From positions 1 through 37,554 of the forward strand of contig DATJFP010000075.1 in assembly GCA_035495615.1 (NCBI GenBank): a stretch of 37,554 nucleotides of DNA, in the 5' to 3' direction. Shown here in pieces: positions 22,674 through 31,500 of this stretch. This DNA is from Verrucomicrobiia bacterium (GTDB lineage: Bacteria > Omnitrophota > Omnitrophia > Omnitrophales > Aquincolibacteriaceae). The notes beneath the pieces were generated by a model, which had not been told where the DNA came from, made no database searches, and saw nothing but the letters and a program-made list of their open reading frames with translations. Within the stretch, counting starts at the first letter, position 1; the number at the start of each line of letters is the position of its first letter. Made by a program: the position numbers and the translations under genes.

Positions 22674-23453
22674 TTACTTGGAGAAGCGGCGGCGAACCGC
22701 GAGGCCGGCAAGGCCGAGAGACAGAAGCAAAAACGTACCGGGTTCGGGACTTTCCGGAGGATCCTGAGTGATGCCGCCGGTCGTATCGGGACGAAGGATC
22801 TTGAAGATGGAGCCGCCGTGCCCGTCGGAGAGCAGGCCGTTCTGAGGAGCGGCCGCGGGATCGGCCTTCAAAAAATCGGCATTGAAGGCCGCATTGAAAT
22901 CGAGTTCCGTGGGCCTGCCCGAACCTTTGCCCGCGACTCCGTCTTTGGTATAAAAGTCGCCCCACACCGGCGCCTTGCTCGAAAAAAAGCTGTAGGTCAG
23001 GCCGTTGGAAACATCGATCTTGATGCCGTGAACGGTTCCGGGAATGTTCGGATTGGAATTGCCCTGCGTGCCCGGGCCGAAATTATCGATCGAGACTTTG
23101 TCGTCCACGCTGACGCCGTCCACCTGAAAATTCCAGAAGTCGGTGCGCTGGGCGGCCGCGGAAATTTCAAACACCGCGTGGCTGACGCCGCCTGCCGCGG
23201 CTCCTGTTCCCCATTTCGTGCCGTCTTCCGAGGAAAGCGTATAAATATATTCCCAATTGTCCGTGGAAACCTGGGTGATGTTCCATTCGATTTTGAAACC
23301 GTTATCGACCCAGGAGTGCCCCGTGGTCACGACCCCTTCAGGATTGCTGGCGGTCGTAAGGGAACCGGTATAGCTGAGAGCAAAAGCCGAGGCGGCATGA
23401 AGCCCGAGGGCTGCTGCCACAACCGTCAGGAGGAAGAAGGGGCGGATTTTCAT
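22674..23453 (-). CDS. PEP-CTERM protein, exported
   Basis: 259 residues with a signal peptide (cleavage near AFA, about residue 25). The last 24 residues are a clear PEP-CTERM signal: PEPGTFLLLSLG, hydrophobic segment, then RRRFSK. Exosortase (EpsH/XrtA type) recognises this, cuts it and releases or anchors the protein in the extracellular polymer. The body looks like a beta-rich domain of unknown role (NWEYIYTLSSEDGTKWG, HAVFEISAAAQ, WNFQVDGVSVDD). No exosortase gene is in the window, so it must be elsewhere. ATG preceded by AGAGAGG. Confidence 0.85.
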   Translation of the reverse strand: MKIRPFFLLTVVAAALGLHAASAFALSYTGSLTTASNPEGVVTTGHSWVDNGFKIEWNITQVSTDNWEYIYTLSSEDGTKWGTGAAAGGVSHAVFEISAAAQRTDFWNFQVDGVSVDDKVSIDNFGPGTQGNSNPNIPGTVHGIKIDVSNGLTYSFFSSKAPVWGDFYTKDGVAGKGSGRPTELDFNAAFNADFLKADPAAAPQNGLLSDGHGGSIFKILRPDTTGGITQDPPESPEPGTFLLLSLGLAGLAVRRRFSK

Positions 23454-23588
23454 GCCTCTCTATATTACAAATTGCGGGCCAGATTAGAGGAAGCCATACC
23501 TCTGCTAGAAAATGCTACCCTGTAAGGGAATAGACTACACGCGTAGGGTTTATCGCGGGGGCCGGAGACGGCGGGCGCGTGCATTTTT

Positions 23589-24281
23589 TTAGACATTTGA
23601 CTTAAAATTAATACCTTCGGGGTAAGCTTGCCGGAGCAGCTCTTCGAAATCCCGAAGGGAGGAATCCAGAGCGCCGGCGCCGCGGGTCATGGCTTCGTCC
23701 GTGCCTGTGATCAGCACGCTTAAACGGTAATCCGGCGTATAAAGATAGAAGACCCGCTTCTCCGCCTGCCAGGCCCCGTCTTTCACGAATTTGCTGAGGA
23801 CCGTCACGCAGATGAGCTTACCGTTTTCCCGCAGGTCGAGCGTGGATTGGGACTGATGCTTGTCGCCGTAGTATGCATCGTAGACCTTGTCGATGTCTTT
23901 CATCTTGGCCAAAAACTCGTCGCGCGTCATGGCCAGGACGGCATCGCGGTCCATCGGGGCCTTGCCCGCGGAAACCGTGAGGCCCATCTCGGCAGATTGC
24001 CAGACGGCCTCGGCAAAAGGCGGCACGGCCGAATTCTTTTTCAGCGTCTCCACTTCCCCGGCCTCGAGCTTCCGGTAACCGCGGGGCAGCATCAAAACCT
24101 CCAGCTCGGAAGGCGCAGGCGCCTGGGAATCCTGCGGCGCGGTTTCGGAAACTTGTCCGGCCAGCCTTTCCTGACGCGTCTTTTTTTCTCTCAGGATGTT
24201 TTCCAGTTCCAGAGTATCTTCGGAAGGCGTGGCGCAGCCTCCCACGACGAGAATAAGGACAAGCAGCCAAACGGATTTCAT
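23589..24281 (-). CDS. Lipoprotein of unknown function
   Basis: 230 residues from the ATG at 24279-24281 behind AAAGGAACC; an upstream in-frame extension lacks signals. The signal sequence MKSVWLLVLILVVGGC ends at lipobox Cys16. A charged helix and a Gln/Pro-rich linker lead to a folded domain (LPRGYRKLEAGEVETLKKN, EMGLTVSAGKAPMD, TRDEFLAKMKDIDKVYDAYYG, RVFYLYTPDYRLSVLITG). It is the last gene of the run that starts at 28380. No family recognised. Confidence 0.65.
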   Translation of the reverse strand: MKSVWLLVLILVVGGCATPSEDTLELENILREKKTRQERLAGQVSETAPQDSQAPAPSELEVLMLPRGYRKLEAGEVETLKKNSAVPPFAEAVWQSAEMGLTVSAGKAPMDRDAVLAMTRDEFLAKMKDIDKVYDAYYGDKHQSQSTLDLRENGKLICVTVLSKFVKDGAWQAEKRVFYLYTPDYRLSVLITGTDEAMTRGAGALDSSLRDFEELLRQAYPEGINFKSNV

Positions 24282-24292
24282 CTTGGTTCCTT

Positions 24293-24547
24293 TCAGGGTT
24301 TCCGCAAAATAAAAAACAAAACCAAATAAACGAGCGCGAGCGCCGCGGCCCATAGCCGGGCAAGCCTGCAGGTCCAGGCCACGAAAAATTCTTTTTCCTT
24401 CCACCGCCCGGGAAGCCCGAGGGAGGCCCATTTCATGTTGCGGTCGTACGACTTTTCGGCATGGGACGGGGACATCATCCAAAGCGCCAGGGCCAGGAGC
24501 GGCAGCACGATGACGTGCAGCAGTTTCAGCTTGTCGTCCGGGCTCAT
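24293..24547 (-). CDS. Small two-helix membrane protein
   Basis: 84 residues. Helices at about 10-25 (LHVIVLPLLALALWMM) and 62-82 (LWAAALALVYLVLFFIL) flank a polar loop with YDRNMKWASLGLPGRW. The ATG overlaps the stop of the upstream glycosyltransferase gene (ATGA), and the lipoprotein gene follows 11 bases on, so this is a true operon member. Function unknown. Confidence 0.65.
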   Translation of the reverse strand: MSPDDKLKLLHVIVLPLLALALWMMSPSHAEKSYDRNMKWASLGLPGRWKEKEFFVAWTCRLARLWAAALALVYLVLFFILRKP

Positions 24548-26196
24548 GCGGCCTCTTTTCCTTTTTCCGCTTCCTCCCCTGCGCGGTAATAATACCGCAG
24601 GGAAGGGTGGTCCGTGACGGCCTTCAGGATCCCCGCTTCATCAGGCAAAGCGCCCTTCACATAATACCAGTAGAAACTGCTCTTGCCGGTCTCGATGATG
24701 GCGGCCAGAAGGTATCCTTTTTTTTCGGCATAAGCGTGCAGGGTCCGAACCATGACGTTCCATCTTCCGTACCAGTAACGGCCGCCCATGTCGTCGGCGG
24801 CCTCTCCTTTCACCGCGTGAAACATGATCAGGTCCGGCGAAAGGCGTTTGAGATAATCTTCGGTGAGGCCCCGGTGCGCGATGGTTTCATCATACAGCCC
24901 AAGCGCATCCACGGAAAGCCATTCCGAATAATACGGCAGGTATCCCGGCTCGGAAACCACCATGATTCGCCCGGGTTTAGCATACGGCTGCAAAGCCCGG
25001 CCGATCAGGATGCGGTCGGTATCGAGACCCTGGTCATAGGCCACGGCCGCCGACTTAGCGCTGCTGTCCAGCACCAGCAGGAACCCGCCCAGCAGCACGG
25101 CCGGAACCCAGGCTTTTTTGAGCGCGGGCCGCAGCGCCTCCGCGGCAAGAACCGCGAGAAAAAGAAGGCCGGGCACGACCGGCATTTGAAACCGGTGGCC
25201 GATATTCTGCGCCTGGAAAATTAAAAAATAAAGCAGCGGGAAAAAGCACAGCCCGAGAAACGCCAGGAGCGTTTTCCGGCGCAGCGGCGGCGGCATGCGG
25301 GCCGAGCCCAGCAGGATGAGCGCGAGATAAGGCGCCATGTAAACGGAGATCCGTCGCAGGTAGCCCGCGCCGGAAGAAAAGTTTTCGCGGAAAAGCCCTT
25401 TGCCGACCATGGACTTGGCGTAAAACGTGTTGGGCAGGAGATAGCCGAAGTACTGCCACCGCCACAGAAAGTAAACGAATCCCGGCATTACGAAAAAAAG
25501 CAGCGCGTGGCGGCAGAACTGTCCCCTTTCCTCCGGCAGAAGGACCGCGAGGCCGGCGGCAAAAAAGAACGCGTAAAACACCACGCCTTCCGGGCGCGTG
25601 AGCCCGAGCAAAAGCCCTGCCGCCGCCATGACCGCGGAAGCGGCCTCGCGCACGCGCGCAGACGGATCGTCCAGATGCATGAAGGAGATCACGACCGTCG
25701 TCATGAACAACGCGAAAAGCGGTGTCTCGAAGCCCGCCCGGATCTGCAGCGTAAGCGGCGAGAAGACGAGAATCCCGGCCGCGACAAAACCCGGGTGCCA
25801 GGAGACGGAAGCCAGGCGCGCGGTACCAAAAAAAACCGCGAGCCCGGCCGCGGCCAGGCAGAGACCGTTCAGGAGCGGCACCGAAATCTCAAATCCCATG
25901 CCCGCTTTGTAAAAAGCGGCAAGCAGCACCGTCCAAAGAAAAGAAGTCGCGCCTTCCACGGGGTCCATGCCGGGATTCCACGTGAGGCCGTGCCCTTCGG
26001 CGAGATTCCGGGCGAAACGCATGAGGATGTGCGCGTCTTCGGCAAGGTAGAGGTTGAGGGAAGAGAGGAACACGGCCAGCGTGGCCAGAAAAAGGCCGGT
26101 AAAAATCAAAGGCCGCGTCTTCTTACCGCACGAAGCCATGAGCAAAACAGCGCACGCATAGACGGCGAAATTTCTCAAGACGCTTCCGGCCGTCAT
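24544..26196 (-). CDS. GT-C glycosyltransferase-like polytopic membrane protein
   Basis: 550 residues from the ATG at 26194-26196, which shares its A with the upstream CBS stop (TGATG); an ATG at 26217 inside the CBS gene is the alternative. About 11 helices. The first loop has AEDAHILMRFARNLAEGHGLTWN then PVEGATSFLW, the pattern 'DayI..ryarnla.GhGl.wNpG..vEGyt.flw' seen in arabinofuranosyl- and mannosyltransferase-like GT-C proteins. The C-terminal region (residues about 390-540) is soluble and periplasmic. It should transfer a sugar from a polyprenyl-phosphate donor. Donor and acceptor unknown. Confidence 0.78.
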   Translation of the reverse strand: MTAGSVLRNFAVYACAVLLMASCGKKTRPLIFTGLFLATLAVFLSSLNLYLAEDAHILMRFARNLAEGHGLTWNPGMDPVEGATSFLWTVLLAAFYKAGMGFEISVPLLNGLCLAAAGLAVFFGTARLASVSWHPGFVAAGILVFSPLTLQIRAGFETPLFALFMTTVVISFMHLDDPSARVREAASAVMAAAGLLLGLTRPEGVVFYAFFFAAGLAVLLPEERGQFCRHALLFFVMPGFVYFLWRWQYFGYLLPNTFYAKSMVGKGLFRENFSSGAGYLRRISVYMAPYLALILLGSARMPPPLRRKTLLAFLGLCFFPLLYFLIFQAQNIGHRFQMPVVPGLLFLAVLAAEALRPALKKAWVPAVLLGGFLLVLDSSAKSAAVAYDQGLDTDRILIGRALQPYAKPGRIMVVSEPGYLPYYSEWLSVDALGLYDETIAHRGLTEDYLKRLSPDLIMFHAVKGEAADDMGGRYWYGRWNVMVRTLHAYAEKKGYLLAAIIETGKSSFYWYYVKGALPDEAGILKAVTDHPSLRYYYRAGEEAEKGKEAA

Positions 26197-26618
26197 CAAA
26201 GCTGCCGCGCCAGCCATTTTAAAATATCGGTTTCCGTGAGAATGCCGACCACCTTGCGGTCTTTGTCCACCACGGGAATGGCTCCGAACTTATTCCGCGC
26301 CATGATTTCGACGGCCTTGGCAAGCTCGTCGTCGGGACCGAGGGCGACCGGCTCCTGCTTCATGACTCTTTTCAAAACGAATTCGTCCAGGGCCTCGGGC
26401 GCGTAATAAATCCCTTCTTCGGTGAGCCGCGGCGAAAGCGTGCGGTAAAGGTCCCGCTGAGTCACGATCCCCTTCAGCAGGCCGCCCGAGTCGACGACCG
26501 GCAGGTGCCGGATCCCTTTCGTGCGAAACTTTTCCTCAACTTTGCTGAAAGGATCGTCTTCCTGCACCGTGATGACCGGCGACACCATGAGCTCTTTGAT
26601 TTTCATGCCGCGCATCAT
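26196..26618 (-). CDS. Paired CBS-domain protein
   Basis: 140 residues made of two CBS domains: KIKELMVSPVITVQEDDPFS with GIRHLPVVDSGGLLKGIVTQRD, then VMKQEPVALGPDDELAKAVE with KFGAIPVVDKDRKVVGILTETDIL. CBS pairs bind adenine nucleotides and regulate partner proteins, often channels and transporters. The start overlaps the stop of the channel-fusion gene (ATGA), so it is very likely a regulatory partner of that protein. Start could also be Met5 (MKIKEL). Confidence 0.9.
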   Translation of the reverse strand: MMRGMKIKELMVSPVITVQEDDPFSKVEEKFRTKGIRHLPVVDSGGLLKGIVTQRDLYRTLSPRLTEEGIYYAPEALDEFVLKRVMKQEPVALGPDDELAKAVEIMARNKFGAIPVVDKDRKVVGILTETDILKWLARQL

Positions 26619-27904
26619 GAAGCCCGCCCCACCGCGTTTTTTTTCAGGGCCTTGGTGGTGCCCATAAGGTCGTGAAGAAAATACACGACGGCGGCCGCCA
26701 CCATGATGGAAACGGTTTTGTCCGCGATCTCCACGAACATTTTTTCGGCAATGGCCGCGGCCGCCTGATGGCCCGTGAGGCTCAGAAAAAAAGAATAGAC
26801 GCGCATCGTGCCTTCGTAGGGCGGAAGATGCGCGAGGATGGTCGTGGCCTGCACCAGGATGCCGTTCAAAATGCCGGTTGCGATGCCCGCGGCGATCAGG
26901 TGGTAGGGCTTGTAGATCGTGACCCAGCCGCGCTGGTAAAAAAACCAGGTCGCGGCCGCGACGAGCAGGCTGCTGAACATCCAGACCCAGGAAGACCAGC
27001 CCCAGAGGGTGCCGGCGATCAAAAGATTGTACAGCACCGCGGCCGCGGCGCCCGGCCAGAAGCCGCCCAGCAGCACGGCCAGCGACGTGCCCGTGCCGTC
27101 GAAGAAAAACGGGAGTCGTAATTGCATCAGGAGAAGCGAAGCCGCGAAGTTCAACATCACCGCGGCCGCCACCAGGCCCACGGGCCGTTTTCGCAGCGGC
27201 AGGCTGATTTCGCGCACCGCGGCTTTCCTCGGCGGTTTGCCGGTTTCCTCTTCCTCTTCCCGGCCGGACTGGCTCGCGCTGATCAAGCGGCCGATGAGGA
27301 CGGCCACATACGCGACGCCGATGATGATTTCGATGATGACCAGCGAGCGCGCGAAAGGCAAAACCGCCACAATGTCGCCGAATCCGGCCGTGGAAAGCGT
27401 CACGAAGCTGAAATAAATAAACGCCGCGGGGCCGTACGGACCGGCATCATGCGAGAAACGGAAAGCCCCGGGGGACGCGGCTTCGATCAGCAGATAGAAA
27501 ATGCCGAACACCGTGCCGATCAGGACATAGGCGCAGACGGCGCCGTAGATTTCGTTCAGGCCCACGCGGCGCGCGGTCAGCACGCGTTCCAGCAGGGCGA
27601 ACAGCGTGTACATCATGAAAACAGCCGCACAGGCCCGCCCGAACATGTCGATCGCGGGGCTGTTCAGGATGATGTTGCTCCACTGGCAGACCAGGATGGG
27701 CGTAATCAGCAGCATGCCGAGGGCGACGTAGCGCGCGTCGTAACTGATGGCGTAAACGCCCGAGAGCAGGACCGTGGTGTAGAGGATGATGAAGACGACG
27801 CTCGTCACACGCGACGCCTCGAAGAACGGGTAGACGAGGATAAGGAGCAGCAGCGAGACGAGAAACGTCAGCGATTTGTTTTGTTTGAATTGCGCAAGCA
27901 GCAT
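26615..27904 (-). CDS. Potassium-channel-like domain fused to an ECF-like membrane domain
   Basis: 429 residues from the ATG at 27902-27904 (a GTG lies just before it). Residues about 1-210 hold several helices and a two-helix pore with the selectivity-filter segment FVTLSTAGFGDIVAV, an Ion_trans_2-type K+ channel (TxxTxGFGD). After a charged linker (GREEEEETGKPPRK) come some six further helices with FFFDGTGTSLAVLLGGFWPG and AAVLYNLLIAG, then TGILNGILV. These resemble substrate-binding (S) components of ECF transporters. The two halves are in one uninterrupted frame. A CBS protein is co-translated downstream. The ECF link is by pattern only. Confidence 0.75.
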   Translation of the reverse strand: MLLAQFKQNKSLTFLVSLLLLILVYPFFEASRVTSVVFIILYTTVLLSGVYAISYDARYVALGMLLITPILVCQWSNIILNSPAIDMFGRACAAVFMMYTLFALLERVLTARRVGLNEIYGAVCAYVLIGTVFGIFYLLIEAASPGAFRFSHDAGPYGPAAFIYFSFVTLSTAGFGDIVAVLPFARSLVIIEIIIGVAYVAVLIGRLISASQSGREEEEETGKPPRKAAVREISLPLRKRPVGLVAAAVMLNFAASLLLMQLRLPFFFDGTGTSLAVLLGGFWPGAAAAVLYNLLIAGTLWGWSSWVWMFSSLLVAAATWFFYQRGWVTIYKPYHLIAAGIATGILNGILVQATTILAHLPPYEGTMRVYSFFLSLTGHQAAAAIAEKMFVEIADKTVSIMVAAAVVYFLHDLMGTTKALKKNAVGRAS

Positions 27905-27939
27905 CACGAAATCCCGAGCGGTTTGCGAAGACTATGGAA

Positions 27940-28380
27940 CTATTTCAGGGTTTTGGCAAGCGCATTCAGCATGAGAGACCAGGCGGCCTCGACGCGCTCT
28001 TTGAAATGCGCCCAGTCGGGATGCAGCTCGTGCGTCAGCGTCAGCACGCATCCGTCCCCGGCGGGATCGATTTTCACCATGACGACGCTGCGCGCCGGGC
28101 CGTCCTGGCGTACGCCCCAGGTAAAAGCCAGGCGCTTTGGCGGCTCGATCACCAGGTATTCGCCGACATGGTCAACTTCATCGCCGTCGCGGCGCACGAC
28201 AAAGGAAAATCCCCCGCCGACGCGAGGGTCCAGGCCCAGGCTCACGATTTCTTCGTCCCGCACCTCCGGGCCGAACATCCAGTGCCCGATGGAATTCGTG
28301 TCCAGCCACGCATTAAAAACGCGCAGCGGGGAAACGGGATATTCGCGCACGACCGTGGCTTTGATGTTGGGAGAATCCAT
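27940..28380 (-). CDS. SRPBCC/AHSA1-family protein
   Basis: 146 residues covering the whole Bet v 1-like fold. Family blocks are REYPVSPLRVFNAWLDTNSIGHWMF, then DPRVGGGFSF, then HVGEYLVIEPPKRLAFTWG and a C-terminal helix (HFKERVEAAWSLMLNALAKTL). Members bind hydrophobic ligands or act as Hsp90 co-chaperone-like proteins. Cytosolic. The channel-fusion gene follows after about 35 bases on the same strand. No ribosome site precedes the ATG. Confidence 0.88.
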   Translation of the reverse strand: MDSPNIKATVVREYPVSPLRVFNAWLDTNSIGHWMFGPEVRDEEIVSLGLDPRVGGGFSFVVRRDGDEVDHVGEYLVIEPPKRLAFTWGVRQDGPARSVVMVKIDPAGDGCVLTLTHELHPDWAHFKERVEAAWSLMLNALAKTLK

Positions 28381-28386
28381 GAAGCT

Positions 28387-28414
28387 ATTGTACTGTTTGC
28401 GGGAATGGACGCAA
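28387..28414 (-). promoter_or_regulatory. Sigma-70-type promoter giving a nearly leaderless SRPBCC mRNA
   Basis: On the minus strand TTGCGT (28414-28409) and TACAAT (28392-28387) are 16 bases apart. The -10 ends only six bases before the ATG at 28380, so transcription would begin at or next to the start codon. The gene has no Shine-Dalgarno sequence, which agrees. A run of nine C (28517-28525) and no other feature is seen in 28381-28543. Confidence 0.4.
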
Positions 28415-28543
28415 GAGCGGCGGGAAAGACTGAGCGAGTTCGGCGTTCGTGGGATGATTGAAGTTAATGGCCGGATCCGTTTATGTTTCGCGAAATTGGC
28501 CGCCGATGCAGCACGGCCCCCCCCCTTCGCCGGCCATCCGGTA

Positions 28544-31500
28544 TTAGGAGAGGGTCACCTGATGGATCTGGATGTTGGTGTCGCCGTTCTCGGACGCCTT
28601 GTAGAGATCATTGATCCAAAGCAGCTTGATCGAATGTGTGCCCGCGCTCAGCCCCCTGAGCTGAAACTGTCCCTGCTGGTAATCCAGGTCGCTCGCCGGC
28701 ACCGACATTGTCCCCACCTTCACGTTATCGACATACACATCGAGATTAAAATTCTTGTAGCCCGTGGGCAAATGCCAGCCGGGATTTGAAAAGTTTTTGG
28801 CCGACACTTTCAGCGTGTAATCTCCGGCCGTGTTCGTGAGCGCTCGATAAACGAGATATTTGGAGTTTGAGCTCGCCATCCAGTCCGTGCCGATCCTGGT
28901 CCATCCCGAGGACGCAGAAATGACCGAAAGCTCGGTTTGCGCGGGAGCCGCCGCGGTCGTGAAAAAGTTGTCCGAGGAAACCACGCGATTGCCCGACGCA
29001 TCTTGTGAGATCACCCGGTAAAGATAACGCGTCGCGGGCTGAAGGCCGGTCACGGCGACTTGATGCGCGGTCACAAGCGCCGGATCAAGCGCTGTCTGCT
29101 GGCAACTGGTCCCATTCTCGGCGCACCACTCCACCTGGCTTGTCGCAGGCTCGTCCGTGTCCCATTTCAAGGATACGGAGTTTGTCGTGATGTTCGCCGC
29201 CGTCGTGTTGCTCACCGCCGGAGGCGTCGTGTCCTGCGGAGGAAGCGTCGTGAAAAAGTTGTCCGAGGAAACCACGCGATTGCCCGACGCATCTTGTGAG
29301 ATCACCCGATAAAGATAACGCGTCGCGGGCTGAAGGCCGGTCACGGCCACATCATGCGCGGTCTTGAGCGCCGGATCAAGCGTTGTCTGCTGACAATTGG
29401 TCCCATTCTCGGCGCACCACTCCACCTGGCTTGTCGCAGGCTCGTCCGTGTCCCATTTCAAGGATACGGAGTTTGTCGTGATGTTCGCCGCCGTCGTGTT
29501 GCTCACCGCCGGAGGCGTCGTGTCTTGAGGCGGAAGGACGACATTATTCGAGACGAGCAGGACCTGGTGGATCTGGAGGTTGGTGTCGCCGTTCTCGGAC
29601 GCCTTGTAGAGATCGTTGATCCACAGCAGCTTGATCGAATGCGTGCCCAGGCTCAGCCCTTTGAGCTGAAACTGTCCCTGCTGGTAATCCAGGTCGCTCG
29701 CCGGCACCGACATCGTCCCCACCTTCACGTTGTCGACATACACATCGAGATTAAAATTCTTGTAGCCGGTGGGCAGATGCCAGCCGGCACTCGAAAAGTT
29801 TTTGGCCGACACTTTCAGCGTGTAATCGCCTGCCTCATCCACAGGCGCACGGTAAATGAGATATTTGGAGTTGGAACTCGCCATCCAGTCCGTGCCTATC
29901 CTTGTCCATCCGGAGGACGCGGAAATAACCGAAAGCTCGATTTGCGCGGGCGGTGCCGCGGTCGTAAAAAAGCCGTCCGGGGAAACCACGCGGTTGCCCG
30001 TATCATCTTGGGAGATGACGCGGTAAAGGTAACGGGTCGAGGGCTGAAGGCCGTTGACAGCCACGTCATGCGCGGTCTTGAGCGCCGAATCAAACGTCGT
30101 CTGCTGGCAATTCGTGCCGTCTTGGGCGCACCATTCTACCTGGCTTGTCGCAGGCTTGTCGGTGTCCCATTTCAAAGACGCGGAACTTGAAGTAATGTTC
30201 GCCGCCACGGCATTGCTGATCACCGGAGGCGCTGCGGGGTTGGGATGCTCGACCACATGGCCGTCGGGGTAGCGCTCGAAATGCAGGTGCACGCCGTCGG
30301 GATAATATTCGAAGGTTTTCTGCCACACGCCGCCGGCATCGTAATAAATCTGCTCGAACCGGCTGCTCGTGCCCGGCCAGTACGTGAGGTCCGCATAGCT
30401 TCCGTCCGGGAACTTCTTGCGCGAAATCTTTCCGGTGAGATCGTACTCATACCGCACCGCGCCGTCCGTGTCGGCCAGGGCAAGCCAGCGCGTCTTGATT
30501 TCGCCGGTCGTGTAGTAATCCGTGGAAACCGCGGCAAAAGCGTCCACGAGCCCCGCGCCGAACGTATCGTCATAGCCCGGAGCGCCGAGGTCGAGCGACG
30601 AATACTTCAGGCGGCGCGTGACGTCGTCGTAGGTGAGCGTGGGATCGAAGGACCGCATGAGCGCCACGACGCCCGCCACCATGGGCGAGGCCATGGAAGT
30701 GCCCTGCAGCGCCTGGTACTGGTTGCCGGGCTTGAGCGACAGGATGTTGGTGCCGGGCGCGGAAAGGTCCAGGTTCGGCCCGTGGTTGGAAAAGCTGGCC
30801 AGCGTGTTGCTGGAAGTCGTCGCGCCCACGGAGATCACGTTGTCGAGCGACGCGGGAAGGAATTGGCTGACCGGCTGGCCGTTATTGCCCGCGGCCGCCA
30901 CAATCACCGAGCCCTTGCCGATCGCGTAATTGATCATGTCCTGGAATTCCTGGATGCCCTCGGCGGTCATCAGGCTCCTCAGGATGCCGAGCGACATGTT
31001 GATGACCTGCGCGCCCAGGTCCGCGGCGTATTTGATGCCGGCGATCACGTCCGAAATAAATCCCTGGCCGTCGGCGCCGAGCACGCGCACGGGAAGAATC
31101 TTGGCGTTGGGCGCGATGCCCGCGATGCCGATCGCGTTGTCCGCGGCCGCGCCGATGATGCCGGCGACGTGGGTGCCGTGATTGTTGAGATCCGTCGGCG
31201 CCGCGTCGTCGTCCACGAAATCCCATCCGTTCACGTCGTCGACAAAGCCGTTGCCGTCGTCGTCCACCCCGGGAGCGCCGAAATATTCCAGCGCATTCTT
31301 GAAGACGTTTTGCGCGATGTCCTGATGCGCCATGTCGAGGCCGGAATCCACGACCGCCACGGTCACGTTGTCGCCCCGCGTGAACGACCAGGCCTCTTCA
31401 GCGCGCACGCGCGGATGCCACCACATGCCGGCATTCGCGTAAAGAGGATCGTTGCTTTGGGCATCCACTTTGGGAGCATCTTTGGCCGCGGAAGCCGGAG

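Noticed and set aside
23466-23485. CTGGCCCGCAATTTGTA on the minus strand as a sigma-54 promoter for the PEP-CTERM gene
   Set aside because: It lies so close to the start codon that transcription would begin inside or at the ATG although a ribosome site is present, and both halves deviate.
28517-28525. Run of nine C as a phase-variation tract
   Set aside because: It lies in the spacer between genes, not in a coding frame or between promoter elements; may also be a sequencing-prone homopolymer.
27122-28789. Plus-strand frame of 555 codons across the channel, SRPBCC and subtilase ends
   Set aside because: Spans three real minus-strand genes; low-complexity Arg/Gln/Asp composition.
28559-29960. 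Repeats considered as a CRISPR-like array
   Set aside because: The repeats are long, in frame and encode protein modules; no short repeats with unique spacers exist in the window.
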